The translations under genes were made by a program, and so were the position numbers. From positions 1-14,947 of the forward strand of contig DATLJF010000313.1 of NCBI GenBank assembly GCA_035539015.1: a stretch of DNA of 14,947 bases, given 5' to 3'. The DNA comes from Stenotrophomonas_A sp035539015. GTDB lineage: Bacteria > Pseudomonadota > Gammaproteobacteria > Xanthomonadales > Xanthomonadaceae. The notes under the pieces were generated by a model, which was given only the letters and a program-made list of their open reading frames with translations, was not told the DNA's origin and made no database searches. Of this stretch, positions 6,234 through 13,082 are shown piece by piece; positions within the stretch are counted from its first letter, which is position 1; every line of letters starts with the position of its first letter.

Positions 6234-7601
6234 TTACTGCGCCAACCCCAAATCATCAATCAAAGCCCGCAAAAACCGCGCAGCCTCACCACCCGTAGCA
6301 GCGCGATGATCGAACGTCACCGACAAAGGCACGATCTTGTGCGTCTCGATCCCGCCCATCACCGGCACCAGCTGGTGGCGGGCGCGGCCGGCGGCGACGA
6401 TCGCGACGCAGGGCGGCACCACTACCGGGGTCGCATAGCGGCCGGCGAACATGCCGAAGTTGGACAGCGAGATGGTGTAGCCACTCAGCTCGGAGGCCGG
6501 CAGGCTACGCGCTTCGACTTGCTGGCGCAGGCGGTTGACCGCTTCGCGTACGCCGCGGGCGTCGAGCATGTCGGCGTTGCGCAGGGCCGGTACGAACAGG
6601 CCTTCTTCGGTGTCCACGGCAATGCCGATGTCTACGTGCGGGTGCAGGGTGCGGGTCAGGGCGTCGCCGTCGAACCAGGCGTTGAGCGCCGGCACGGTCT
6701 TGCAGGCAAAAACAATCGCGCGCACCAGGCGGGCGGTCATGTCGTTGCCCGGGGTCCAGGCGTGGATGTCGGCGTCATCGTTGAGCGTGGTCGGCACGAC
6801 CTTGCTGTGGGCGTCGGCCATCACCCGCGCCATGTTGCGGCGAACGCCCTTGAGCTGTTCGGGCTGGCCACTGGCGCTGGCGCCCGGCGGCTGGGTGCGC
6901 ATCGGCTTGCCGGCGGCGGAGAGCGGGGTGCGTTGGGGTGCGGCGGCAGGCGCGGCTTCGGCTGCGATCTGCGGGGCGCGCGCAGTCGGGGCTGGCGTCC
7001 CGCCCACATTGCCACCTGCCGCTGCCTGCTTGACGTCATTCAAGGTCACGGTGCCGTCGGCGCCACTGGCGCGTACGCGGCCGAGATCCACGCCGAGTTT
7101 TTTGGCCAGCGCGCGCACCGCCGGCATGGCGCGGACGCCGCCCACTGCCACGGCTTGTTCGCTGTGCACGGTGTCGGAACTCTGCATCGCGCCGACTACG
7201 GTGCCGGCATCGGCGCGCTCGGCCTTGGCCGGCAATTCACCGCCGTCGTCCGAAGCGACGACTTTGTCGGCCTTGGCCGGGGCCGGCTCGCCGGTGCTCG
7301 GCGCGTGGCCGTGCGAGTGGCCGGTGTCCTGGGCTTCGGCGCGTTGCGGCAGGCTCGGGTCCGGGGCGAATTGGGCCAGGACGCTGCCGGTGACGATGAC
7401 ATCGCCCGGGCCGCCGGCCAGCTTCAGGACCTTGCCGGAGACCGGCGAAGGCACCTCGACCACGGCCTTGGCGGTCTCCATCGATACCAGCGGTTCGTCC
7501 AGGCGGACGACGTCGCCTTCCTTGACGAACCACTCGACGATGGTCGCGTCCGGCAGGCCTTCGCCAAGGTCGGGCAGGTGGAAATTCTTGGTATCGCTCA
7601 T
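6234..7601 (-). CDS. Branched-chain 2-oxoacid dehydrogenase complex E2 (dihydrolipoamide acyltransferase)
   Basis: E2 core of a 2-oxoacid dehydrogenase complex, 455 residues, which moves the acyl group from E1 via a lipoyl arm to CoA. Domains: lipoyl domain 1-80 with the lipoylated K45 in METAKAVVEV; a charged, His/Ala/Pro-rich linker (about 80-150, including GHSHGHA); a peripheral subunit-binding domain at 156-193 (RAMPAVRALAKKLGVDLGRV); a second Ala/Pro linker; and a catalytic domain from about 248 to the end. The catalytic motif near the C-terminus is DHRAATGGEAARF: His432 is present, but Thr436 stands where most E2s have Asp (HRxxDG). The start at 7601 overlaps the SH3 gene stop by four bases (ATGA), with GGAAGAG upstream, so translation is likely coupled. 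Specificity for branched-chain substrates is inferred from operon context (separate E1alpha and E1beta) and domain layout; acetoin- or pyruvate-type complexes are less likely. Confidence 0.93.
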   Translation of the reverse strand: MSDTKNFHLPDLGEGLPDATIVEWFVKEGDVVRLDEPLVSMETAKAVVEVPSPVSGKVLKLAGGPGDVIVTGSVLAQFAPDPSLPQRAEAQDTGHSHGHAPSTGEPAPAKADKVVASDDGGELPAKAERADAGTVVGAMQSSDTVHSEQAVAVGGVRAMPAVRALAKKLGVDLGRVRASGADGTVTLNDVKQAAAGGNVGGTPAPTARAPQIAAEAAPAAAPQRTPLSAAGKPMRTQPPGASASGQPEQLKGVRRNMARVMADAHSKVVPTTLNDDADIHAWTPGNDMTARLVRAIVFACKTVPALNAWFDGDALTRTLHPHVDIGIAVDTEEGLFVPALRNADMLDARGVREAVNRLRQQVEARSLPASELSGYTISLSNFGMFAGRYATPVVVPPCVAIVAAGRARHQLVPVMGGIETHKIVPLSVTFDHRAATGGEAARFLRALIDDLGLAQ

Positions 7602-7951
7602 CGGCAAGTCTCTTCCATCAGTTCGAGGTCGGCTTCCGGCAGCCAGCCCTGCGCGCCATCGGCGCGTTCGGACCACCACCAGCCGCCATGTTCATGGTGC
7701 AGGGTCACCGCGTCGCCGCGGTCGGCCTCCAGCTCACGTGCATCGTAGTCCCGCAGGGCCTCGGCGCGGCCGTCGCCGAGCGGCCGCAGCCACTCGATCG
7801 GCGCCCAGCCGGCAAGCCCGCTGTCGAGGCTGACCCAGGCGAATGCCGGCCATTCCTCATCACGCACTCCGAGCACGACCACCTGGCCGGCGCGGAAGCG
7901 GATGGGATTGGCGTACGGCGTGCGGTAATCGCAAAGCAGCCGCGCGCGCAT
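7598..7951 (-). CDS. Tandem SH3-domain protein encoded within the dehydrogenase operon
   Basis: A 117-residue protein that reads as two SH3-like modules and little else. Module 1 spans about 3-57 (LLCDYRTPYANPIRFRAGQVVVL, then WVSLDSGLAGWAPIEWL). Module 2 spans about 63-113 and is close to the textbook SH3 pattern: ALRDYDARELEADRGD (65-80), WWW (91-93) and GWLPEADLEL (102-111). There is no signal peptide or membrane segment, so it should be cytoplasmic. It starts one base after the E1beta stop (TGA-C-ATG) and overlaps the E2 start by four bases, so it is embedded between the E1 and E2 coding regions with coupled translation. Inference: it may bind Pro-rich segments, for example E2 linkers, or help assembly or regulation of the complex. 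No function is proven, and catalytic residues are not expected. Confidence 0.85.
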   Translation of the reverse strand: MRARLLCDYRTPYANPIRFRAGQVVVLGVRDEEWPAFAWVSLDSGLAGWAPIEWLRPLGDGRAEALRDYDARELEADRGDAVTLHHEHGGWWWSERADGAQGWLPEADLELMEETCR

Positions 7952-7952
7952 G

Positions 7953-9026
7953 TCAGCCCGCGGCCACGGCCTTCTTTGCCGCAGTCACAATGCGCTCCAC
8001 GCTGGGCAGGTACTTCATTTCCAGGCGGAACAGCGGAATGTGGGTGTCGTAGCCGGTGACTCGCTGGACCGGGGCGACCAGGTCGTACATCGACTCTTCG
8101 GCCAGGCGCGCGGCGATCTCCGCACCGAAGCCCGCGGTCTTGGGCGCTTCCTGCACGATCACGCAGCGGCCGGTCTTGGCCACCGACTCGGCGATAGTGT
8201 CGAAGTCCAGCGGGCGCAGCGTGGCCACGTCGATGACTTCGGCACTGATGCCTTCGCCGGCGAGCTTGTCGGCCGCTTCCAGCGCTTCCTTCACCTGCGC
8301 GCCCCACGCCACCAGGGTCACGTCGGTGCCGTCGCGCAGCACGAAGCACACGTCCAGCGGCAGCGCCTCGCCATCGTCCACCACCAGTTCCTTGTACTGG
8401 CGGTAGATGCGCTTGGGCTCCATGTAGATCACCGGATCCGGATCGCGGATCGCCGCCAGCAACAGGCCGTAGGCACGTTGCGGCGAGGACGGCAGCACCA
8501 CGCGCAGGCCCGGCACGTTGGTGAAGATCGCTTCGTTGGCTTCGCTGTGGTGCTCGGGCGCGCGAATACCGCCGCCCCACGGCACCCGCAGCACCATCGG
8601 GCAGTGCAGGCGGCCGCGGGTGCGGGTACGCAGGCGCGCGGCGTGGCAGATGAGGTGGTCGACCATCGGGTAGACGAAGCCGTCGAACTGCGCTTCGGCC
8701 ACCGGCTTCATGCCTTGCGCGGCCAGGCCGACGGTGAGGCCGGCGATGGTGGTTTCGTCGAGCGGGGTATCGAGCACGCGTTCGCTGCCGAAGCGTTGCT
8801 GCAGGCCGGCGGTGGCGCGGAACACGCCGCCGTTGACGCCTACGTCCTCGCCCAGCACCAGCACCGAGGGATCGTGCGCCAACTCCCAGGCCAGGGCCTG
8901 GGTGACCGCTTCGATCAAGGTGATGGGCGTTGCGGTCATCGCGGTCTCTCCTCGCGCGGCGGCGTGTTGGGCGGCGGCGTCGTGGGCGGCGGTGCCGGCG
9001 TGCAGGTTCTGCTTGATCTCATCCAT
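7953..9026 (-). CDS. Branched-chain 2-oxoacid dehydrogenase E1 beta subunit
   Basis: Beta subunit of the thiamine-diphosphate E1, which with E1alpha decarboxylates branched-chain 2-oxoacids and acylates the E2 lipoyl group. The transketolase-like pyrimidine domain begins with ITLIEAVTQALAWEL and VLVLGEDVGVNGGVFRAT (Glu-Asp at about 60-61), then LDTPLDETTIAGLTVGLA, AEAQFDGFVYPMVDHL and GGGIRAPEHHSEANEAIF. The C-terminal transketolase domain has VTLVAWGAQVKEALEAA and VIVQEAPKTAGFGAEIAARL. I place the start at 9026, overlapping the E1alpha end by eight bases, because GGAG lies 7 bases upstream and codons of the extra 29 residues are nearly all G/C at the third position. An internal ATG at 8939 with GAGGAG upstream gives the standard 328-residue protein and is a serious alternative. 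The product is 357 residues as annotated. Confidence 0.93.
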   Translation of the reverse strand: MDEIKQNLHAGTAAHDAAAQHAAARGETAMTATPITLIEAVTQALAWELAHDPSVLVLGEDVGVNGGVFRATAGLQQRFGSERVLDTPLDETTIAGLTVGLAAQGMKPVAEAQFDGFVYPMVDHLICHAARLRTRTRGRLHCPMVLRVPWGGGIRAPEHHSEANEAIFTNVPGLRVVLPSSPQRAYGLLLAAIRDPDPVIYMEPKRIYRQYKELVVDDGEALPLDVCFVLRDGTDVTLVAWGAQVKEALEAADKLAGEGISAEVIDVATLRPLDFDTIAESVAKTGRCVIVQEAPKTAGFGAEIAARLAEESMYDLVAPVQRVTGYDTHIPLFRLEMKYLPSVERIVTAAKKAVAAG

Positions 9027-10101
9027 GGCGCTGCTCCAGGGCCAGGGCGGCCGCGCGCTGGGCCAGCAGGTCCGGCGGCGGGTCGGCATACAGATAGTCG
9101 AACATCGCCTCGACCGGCTGCACCGGCGTGTTGAGGTAGGCGTTGACCTCCTCGTCGACACGCGCGCCGCATTCTTCCTTCCAGGCGTTCTCGTGGGCTT
9201 CGCTCCACAGGCCCAGGCCGACCAGGTACTTGCGCAGGCGCAGCATCGGCTCGCGTACCCAGGCGTCCTTGACCTCGTCCTCGCCACGATAGCGGCGGGC
9301 ATCGTCAGCGGTGGTGTGGTCGGAGAGGCGGTAGGTGAGGAACTCGATCACCGTGCCGCCTTCGCCGGCCAGCGCGCGTTCGCGCGCCTGGCGCATCGCT
9401 TCGAGCACCGCGACCAGGTCGTTGCCGTCCACCTGCAGGCAGAACAGGCCACCGGCCAGGCCCTTCTGCGCCAGCGTCTGCGCGCCGGTCTGGGCCGAGC
9501 GCGGCACCGAAATCGCCCAGCCGTTGTTCACCACGCACAGGATCAGCGGCAGCTTGTAGGCGCCGGCCGAGTTGAGCGCGGCGTAGAAGTCGGTCTTCGA
9601 GCTGCCGCCATCACCGCAGCTGGACACCGCCACGTGCTGCTCGCCGCGAAGCTTGAACGCCAACGCCGCACCGGCCGCATGCAGGCACTGGGTGGAGATC
9701 GGCACGCAGAACGGGAAGTCGATCGCGGCATCGACATCGCGCGCATAGTCATTGCCGCGCTCGTCGCCACCCCAGTACAGCAGCACGTCGCGTGGGCGCA
9801 CGCCGCGCATGAACATCGCGCCGTACTCACGGTAGCTGGGCGCGAACACATCGCCGGTGCGCATCGAAGCGCCAATGCCGACATGCGTGGCTTCATGGCC
9901 GAGGCAGGAAGCGTAGGTGCCGAGCTTGCCGGTGCGCTGCAAGGCCACCGCCTTGGTGTCGAAGGTGCGCACGTAGAGCATCTGCTTGAACAGGCTCAGC
10001 AGGGTCTGCGGGTCGCAACTGGGCGGCAGATCGCGCACGGGCTGGCCGTCCACGTCCAGGTACTGCAGGAACTCGATTTCGAACTGCGCGGCAACGGTCA
10101 T
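9019..10101 (-). CDS. Branched-chain 2-oxoacid dehydrogenase E1 alpha subunit
   Basis: Alpha subunit of the thiamine-diphosphate E1, 360 residues, first gene of the operon. The ThDP motif runs from GDG (163-165) to NN (192-193) in SCGDGGSSKTDFYAAL...LILCVVNNGWAISVP. Other family marks are LGHEATHVGIGASM, PSYREYGAMFMRGV and the conserved active-site loop YRLSDHTTADDARRYR (247-262), which in mammalian homologues contains the regulatory phosphorylation region. The long N-terminal region before the ThDP fold (FLQYLDVDGQPVRDLPP) is typical of branched-chain rather than pyruvate E1alpha. The start at 10101 is chosen for the conserved N-terminus and GAGGGT (10111-10116) upstream; the frame stays open further upstream only by chance. 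A palindrome in the promoter region (10124-10137) matches the marR-hppD operator. Confidence 0.94.
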   Translation of the reverse strand: MTVAAQFEIEFLQYLDVDGQPVRDLPPSCDPQTLLSLFKQMLYVRTFDTKAVALQRTGKLGTYASCLGHEATHVGIGASMRTGDVFAPSYREYGAMFMRGVRPRDVLLYWGGDERGNDYARDVDAAIDFPFCVPISTQCLHAAGAALAFKLRGEQHVAVSSCGDGGSSKTDFYAALNSAGAYKLPLILCVVNNGWAISVPRSAQTGAQTLAQKGLAGGLFCLQVDGNDLVAVLEAMRQARERALAGEGGTVIEFLTYRLSDHTTADDARRYRGEDEVKDAWVREPMLRLRKYLVGLGLWSEAHENAWKEECGARVDEEVNAYLNTPVQPVEAMFDYLYADPPPDLLAQRAAALALEQRHG

Positions 10102-10123
10102 GCGAACTGCACCCTCGACAGAA

Positions 10124-10137
10124 GTTTCAAATGATAC
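10124..10137. promoter_or_regulatory. Candidate operator upstream of the dehydrogenase operon
   Basis: GTTTCA-AA-TGATAC, an inverted repeat with one mismatch, 23 bases before the E1alpha start. It shares 11 of 12 arm bases with the perfect GTTTCA-GG-TGAAAC at 14324-14337. On the minus strand it contains TATCAT (10136-10131), a plausible -10. Alternatively a TTGCGC hexamer (10146-10141) sits three bases before it, the same spacing as the -35 of hppD. The -35 for TATCAT is poor. A bound protein here would block transcription in either case. Confidence 0.5.
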
Positions 10138-10195
10138 TGAGCGCAATGGTAAGGGAAGGTGGCAGCGGCCCCCTTCCTGCGCCGCAGCAAGAAAT

Positions 10196-10213
10196 TTGCT
10201 GCATACGCAGCAA
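10196..10213. promoter_or_regulatory. Palindrome TTGCTGC-ATAC-GCAGCAA
   Basis: Perfect 7-base arms with a 4-base spacer, in an A/T-richer patch of the divergent region. It is suitable in size for a dimeric regulator of the dehydrogenase operon, tdo, or both. No specific regulator family is assigned. Confidence 0.4.
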
Positions 10214-10256
10214 TTGTGCCTGTTCATCCGGGTCGTGCGCTTGCACCGCCTGGGTT

Positions 10257-10274
10257 GCACTGTTGCTGCAGTGC
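10257..10274. promoter_or_regulatory. Palindrome GCACTG-TTGCTG-CAGTGC
   Basis: Perfect 6-base arms with a 6-base spacer, about 140 bases upstream of the tdo start. It could be an operator site or an RNA hairpin; the sequence alone does not decide. Confidence 0.35.
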
Positions 10275-10336
10275 GGAGCGGGCGGGCGCAATGAATACGC
10301 GGCCGCCCGCCACGGATCGATTGGGTTCCGCTTCAG

Positions 10337-10368
10337 CCAGGGTGGCGCATGGGCAAGCGCCGCCCTGG
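10337..10368 (+). promoter_or_regulatory. Stable hairpin in the presumed tdo leader
   Basis: CCAGGGTGGCGC (10337-10348) and GCGCCGCCCTGG (10357-10368) pair over 12 positions, with one U-G wobble and an 8-base loop, ending 43 bases before the tdo start codon. There is no T-run after it, so it is not a standard terminator. It may shape the tdo 5' leader. Confidence 0.4.
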
Positions 10369-10411
10369 GCGGCCTGAGTTACGCTTGCCGCCCCATTGCA
10401 GCCTACAACCC

Positions 10412-11281
10412 ATGCCCGTCGACAAGAACCAGCGCGACCTGGAAGCCGGCATCCACACCGACCTGGAAGGCCGTCTCACCTACGGCGGCTACCTGCGGCT
10501 GGACCAGCTGCTGTCCGCGCAGCAGCCGCTCTCCAATCCGCCGCATCACGATGAGATGCTCTTCATCATCCAGCACCAGACCTCCGAGCTCTGGCTGAAG
10601 CTGCTGGCGCATGAGCTGCGCGCGGCCATCGTCCACCTGCAGCGCGACGAGGTCTGGCAGTGCCGCAAGGTACTGGCGCGCAGCAAGCAAGTGTTGCGGC
10701 TGCTGACCGAACAGTGGTCGGTGCTGGAAACCTTGACCCCCTCCGAATACATGGGCTTCCGCGACGTGCTTGGCCCGGCCTCCGGATTCCAGTCGCTGCA
10801 GTACCGCTATATCGAATTCCTGCTCGGCAACAAGAACGCGCAGATGCTGCAGGTGTTCGGCCACGACCCCGAAGGCCAGGGCCGCCTGCGCGAGGCGCTG
10901 GAAGCCCCGAGCCTGTACGAAGAATTCCTGCGTTACCTGGCCCGCTTCGGCCACGCCATCCCGCCGCAATACCTGCAACGCGACTGGACCGCCCCGCACA
11001 TCGCCGACCCGGCGCTGCGCCCCGTATTCGAGCGCATCTACGAGAACACCGATCTCTACTGGCGCGAATACGCCCTATGCGAAGACCTGGTCGACCTCGA
11101 GACCCAGTTCCAGCTCTGGCGCTTCCGCCACATGCGCACCGTCATGCGCGTCATCGGCTTCAAGCGCGGCACCGGCGGCTCCAGCGGCGTCGGCTTCCTG
11201 CAACAAGCCCTGGCCCTGACCTTCTTCCCCGAACTCTTCGACGTCCGCACCTCCATAGGCCTGCCCCCCTCCGGCCCGTAA
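10412..11281 (+). CDS. kynA: Tryptophan 2,3-dioxygenase
   Basis: Heme dioxygenase of 289 residues that opens the indole ring of L-tryptophan to N-formylkynurenine, the first step of the kynurenine pathway, in the cytoplasm. The sequence is nearly collinear, from memory, with the structurally studied Xanthomonas campestris enzyme. Active-site residues fall at the same numbers: H55 (FIIQHQTSELW), W102, Y113, R117 (SEYMGFRDVLG), heme ligand H240 (LWRFRHMRTVMRVIGF) and T254 (KRGTGGSSGVGFL). The C-terminus stops after SIGLPPSGP, a little shorter than I recall for X. campestris. The start at 10412 is chosen because MPVDKNQRDLEAGIHTDLEGRL matches the known N-terminus; there is no clear Shine-Dalgarno. 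It is divergent from the branched-chain dehydrogenase operon, and no other kyn gene is adjacent. The symbol tdo is also used. Confidence 0.97.
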   Translation: MPVDKNQRDLEAGIHTDLEGRLTYGGYLRLDQLLSAQQPLSNPPHHDEMLFIIQHQTSELWLKLLAHELRAAIVHLQRDEVWQCRKVLARSKQVLRLLTEQWSVLETLTPSEYMGFRDVLGPASGFQSLQYRYIEFLLGNKNAQMLQVFGHDPEGQGRLREALEAPSLYEEFLRYLARFGHAIPPQYLQRDWTAPHIADPALRPVFERIYENTDLYWREYALCEDLVDLETQFQLWRFRHMRTVMRVIGFKRGTGGSSGVGFLQQALALTFFPELFDVRTSIGLPPSGP

Positions 11282-11315
11282 AACAGGCTCCTGGCGCAGA
11301 ACCCACCCCCCAAGA

Positions 11316-11338
11316 GCCCCCCTTGAGTCAAGGGGGGC
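11316..11338 (+). terminator. Hairpin downstream of tdo, possible terminator
   Basis: GCCCCCCTTGA and TCAAGGGGGGC pair perfectly over 11 bases around a single G, 34 bases after the tdo stop. It is not followed by a T-run but by GC-rich repeats, so it may be a repeat-element end as much as a terminator. Confidence 0.4.
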
Positions 11339-11415
11339 GCGCCGAAGGCGCGGGGGTTGTGGAAGCACGTTCCGCCGGAGGCGGGCGCGCCGAAGGCGCG
11401 GGGGTTGTGGAGGCA
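11335..11415. repeat. Two direct repeats of 33 bases with internal GCGCC-GAA-GGCGC hairpins
   Basis: Copies at 11335-11367 and 11383-11415 are identical except for one base near the end (GGAAGCA versus GGAGGCA). Each includes the small hairpin GCGCC-GAA-GGCGC and the tail GGGGGTTGTGGA. The 48-base period and single repeat suggest an intergenic repeat family, not a CRISPR or gene. Confidence 0.75.
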
Positions 11416-11547
11416 ACCCGGGGCCGGCGGCCTCCGGTTCCGGCAACGCTTCGCGTTGACGTAACCGGACGCCGTCGGTGATCCTCGCCCGTCGCCCTGG
11501 CACCGCCAGGGGCCTATCGTCTTGCTGAATTACCAAGGGAAGTCTTC

Positions 11548-13071
11548 ATGAGCGTTGACGCGACCGCGCCGAACTCCGCCTCCAACCTGCCGCCCCCCGC
11601 GCCCATTCCTGAGTTCCAGACACTGCTGGGCCACCCGCGGCCGCTGTGGATGCTGTTCATGACCGAATTCTGGGAGCGCTTCGCGTTCTACGGGATCCGC
11701 TGGGCGCTGGTGCTGTACATCGTGCAGCAGTTCTACCAGGGCAGCGGCACCGGCGAGCAGCCCGCCAACCAGCTCTACGGCGCGTACCTGGCGCTGGTCT
11801 ACGCAGCGGCGATCTTCGGCGGCTATGTCGCCGACCGGGTGATCGGCTACCAGCGCTCGATCCTGCTCGGCGCGGTCATCATGTCGGCCGGCTTGTTCAT
11901 GATCGCCACCTCCAGCCAGGAGCTCTTCAAGCTCGGCCTGGCCACGGTCATCGCCGGCAACGGCCTGTTCAAGCCGAACATTTCCACCATGGTCGGCAAG
12001 CTCTACAAGACGGGCGATGAGCGCCGCGACTCGGGCTTCACCATCTTCTACATGGGCATCAACCTCGGCGCGATGATCTCGCCGGTGCTGACCGGCGCGC
12101 TGGCCAGCAAGTTCTTCGGCTCCGAAGCCATGCCCGACTACAAGGTGGTGTTCATCGCCTCGGGCGTGGGCATGCTCTTCAGCCTGGTGTGGTTCTGGTT
12201 CGGCCGCCGCCAGCTCGCCGGCATTGGCGTGCCGCCGGTCGGTGGCGAAAGCCGCGCGCGCGTGCTGTACACCCTGATTGGCGCCCTGGTAGCCATCCCG
12301 GCGATCTACTTCCTCCTCACCATCGATGCTGAAACGCTGAACTGGTGGGTGCTGGCGCCGATGTTCCTGCTGCTGTGCGGCCTGATCGTGGCCGAAGGCG
12401 TGCGCGAGGGTGAAACCTACCGCGACCGCTCGCTGGCCATGCTGCTGATCTTCGTGTTCAACATCCTGTTCTGGATGTTCTTCGAACAGGCGGGCAGCTC
12501 GTTCAACTTCCTGGCCGAGAAGATCGTCAATCGTGATTTCGGCGGTTGGACCTTCCCGGTGGCCTGGTTCCAGTCGGTCAACTCGCTGGCCATCATCACC
12601 ATTGCGCCGGTCCTGGCGTGGCTGTGGGTGAAGATGGGGCGCGCCAACCCCTCGATCCCGCGCAAGTTCGGCCTGGGCCTGATCTTCAACGGCCTGGCCT
12701 TCCTGCTGCTGATGTTCGCGCTGTCCTCGCTGGTCAACGACGCCGGCAAGATCCCGTTCTGGACCTTGTTCATGGTCTACGTCATCCAGTCGGTGGGCGA
12801 GCTGTGCCTGTCGCCGATCGGCCTGTCGATGGTGACCAAGCTGGCGCCGACGCGGCTGGTCGGTTTCGGGATGGGTGGCTGGTTCCTCTCCACCGGCATC
12901 GGCAACAATCTGTCCGGCATCTTCGCCGGCCACGTCAGCGGCGCAGGCGGCATGACCGTGCAGTCGGCCTTGACCGGGTATACCTTCGGGTTCTGGCTGC
13001 TGCTGGGTGCCGGCGCGCTGTTGTTCCTCATCGCACCGCTGATCAGCAAACTCATGCACGGCGTGAAGTAA
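11548..13071 (+). CDS. Proton-dependent oligopeptide transporter (POT/PTR2 family MFS)
   Basis: Inner-membrane di/tripeptide:proton symporter of 507 residues. After a short Pro-rich cytoplasmic start comes the first helix with the ExxERFxxY motif (E40, E43, R44, F45, Y48). The PTR2 signatures follow: GGYVADRVIG (91-100) and NGLFKPNISTMVGKLY (138-153), then FYMGINLGAMISP. A late helix contains QSVGELCLSPIGLSM, with the conserved Glu of the peptide site. About 12-14 hydrophobic segments are evident. The ribosome site AAGGGAAG lies just upstream of the start. The next gene, a thioredoxin-like lipoprotein, follows after 11 bases, so they likely form an operon. Peptide uptake fits the neighbouring amino-acid catabolic genes. 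Substrate range (di/tripeptides versus other POT substrates) is inferred from family. Confidence 0.94.
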   Translation: MSVDATAPNSASNLPPPAPIPEFQTLLGHPRPLWMLFMTEFWERFAFYGIRWALVLYIVQQFYQGSGTGEQPANQLYGAYLALVYAAAIFGGYVADRVIGYQRSILLGAVIMSAGLFMIATSSQELFKLGLATVIAGNGLFKPNISTMVGKLYKTGDERRDSGFTIFYMGINLGAMISPVLTGALASKFFGSEAMPDYKVVFIASGVGMLFSLVWFWFGRRQLAGIGVPPVGGESRARVLYTLIGALVAIPAIYFLLTIDAETLNWWVLAPMFLLLCGLIVAEGVREGETYRDRSLAMLLIFVFNILFWMFFEQAGSSFNFLAEKIVNRDFGGWTFPVAWFQSVNSLAIITIAPVLAWLWVKMGRANPSIPRKFGLGLIFNGLAFLLLMFALSSLVNDAGKIPFWTLFMVYVIQSVGELCLSPIGLSMVTKLAPTRLVGFGMGGWFLSTGIGNNLSGIFAGHVSGAGGMTVQSALTGYTFGFWLLLGAGALLFLIAPLISKLMHGVK

Positions 13072-13082
13072 AGGAAACCTTG

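Larger units (their letters stand above)
10102..10411. other. Divergent intergenic region between the dehydrogenase operon and tdo
   Basis: 310 bases with no gene. It holds the candidate operator at 10124-10137, perfect palindromes at 10196-10213 and 10257-10274, a GC-rich inverted repeat around the GGGCGG and CCGCCC arms (about 10279-10320), and a long hairpin at 10337-10368 in the presumed tdo leader. I do not see a convincing sigma-70 promoter for tdo. Confidence 0.6.
11282..11547. other. Repeat-rich spacer between tdo and the peptide transporter
   Basis: 266 bases without a gene. It contains a perfect hairpin after tdo (11316-11338), two near-identical 33-base direct repeats (11335-11367 and 11383-11415), a nested inverted repeat (CCGGTT 11434-11439 with AACCGG 11463-11468, enclosing CAACGC/GCGTTG) and a CCCTGG-CACCG-CCAGGG hairpin at 11495-11511. 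A good ribosome site (AAGGGAAG) precedes the transporter start. I do not see a clear promoter. Confidence 0.6.

Noticed and set aside
6306..7833. Two long plus-strand frames over the E2 gene
   Set aside because: Both are antisense shadows of the E2 lipoyl and catalytic domains.
8710..10134. Open frame of 474 codons on the plus strand over E1beta and E1alpha
   Set aside because: Antisense to two well-supported genes; composition is typical of a GC-rich shadow frame and no ribosome site or motif is seen.
11335..11415. CRISPR array from the two direct repeats
   Set aside because: Only two copies, 15-base spacer, no cas gene, and each repeat is part of a GC-rich hairpin family.
11530..13059. 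Open frame of 509 codons antisense to the peptide transporter
   Set aside because: The His/Gln/Arg/Glu-rich translation has no family motif; it is the mirror of a GC-rich gene with clear POT signatures.
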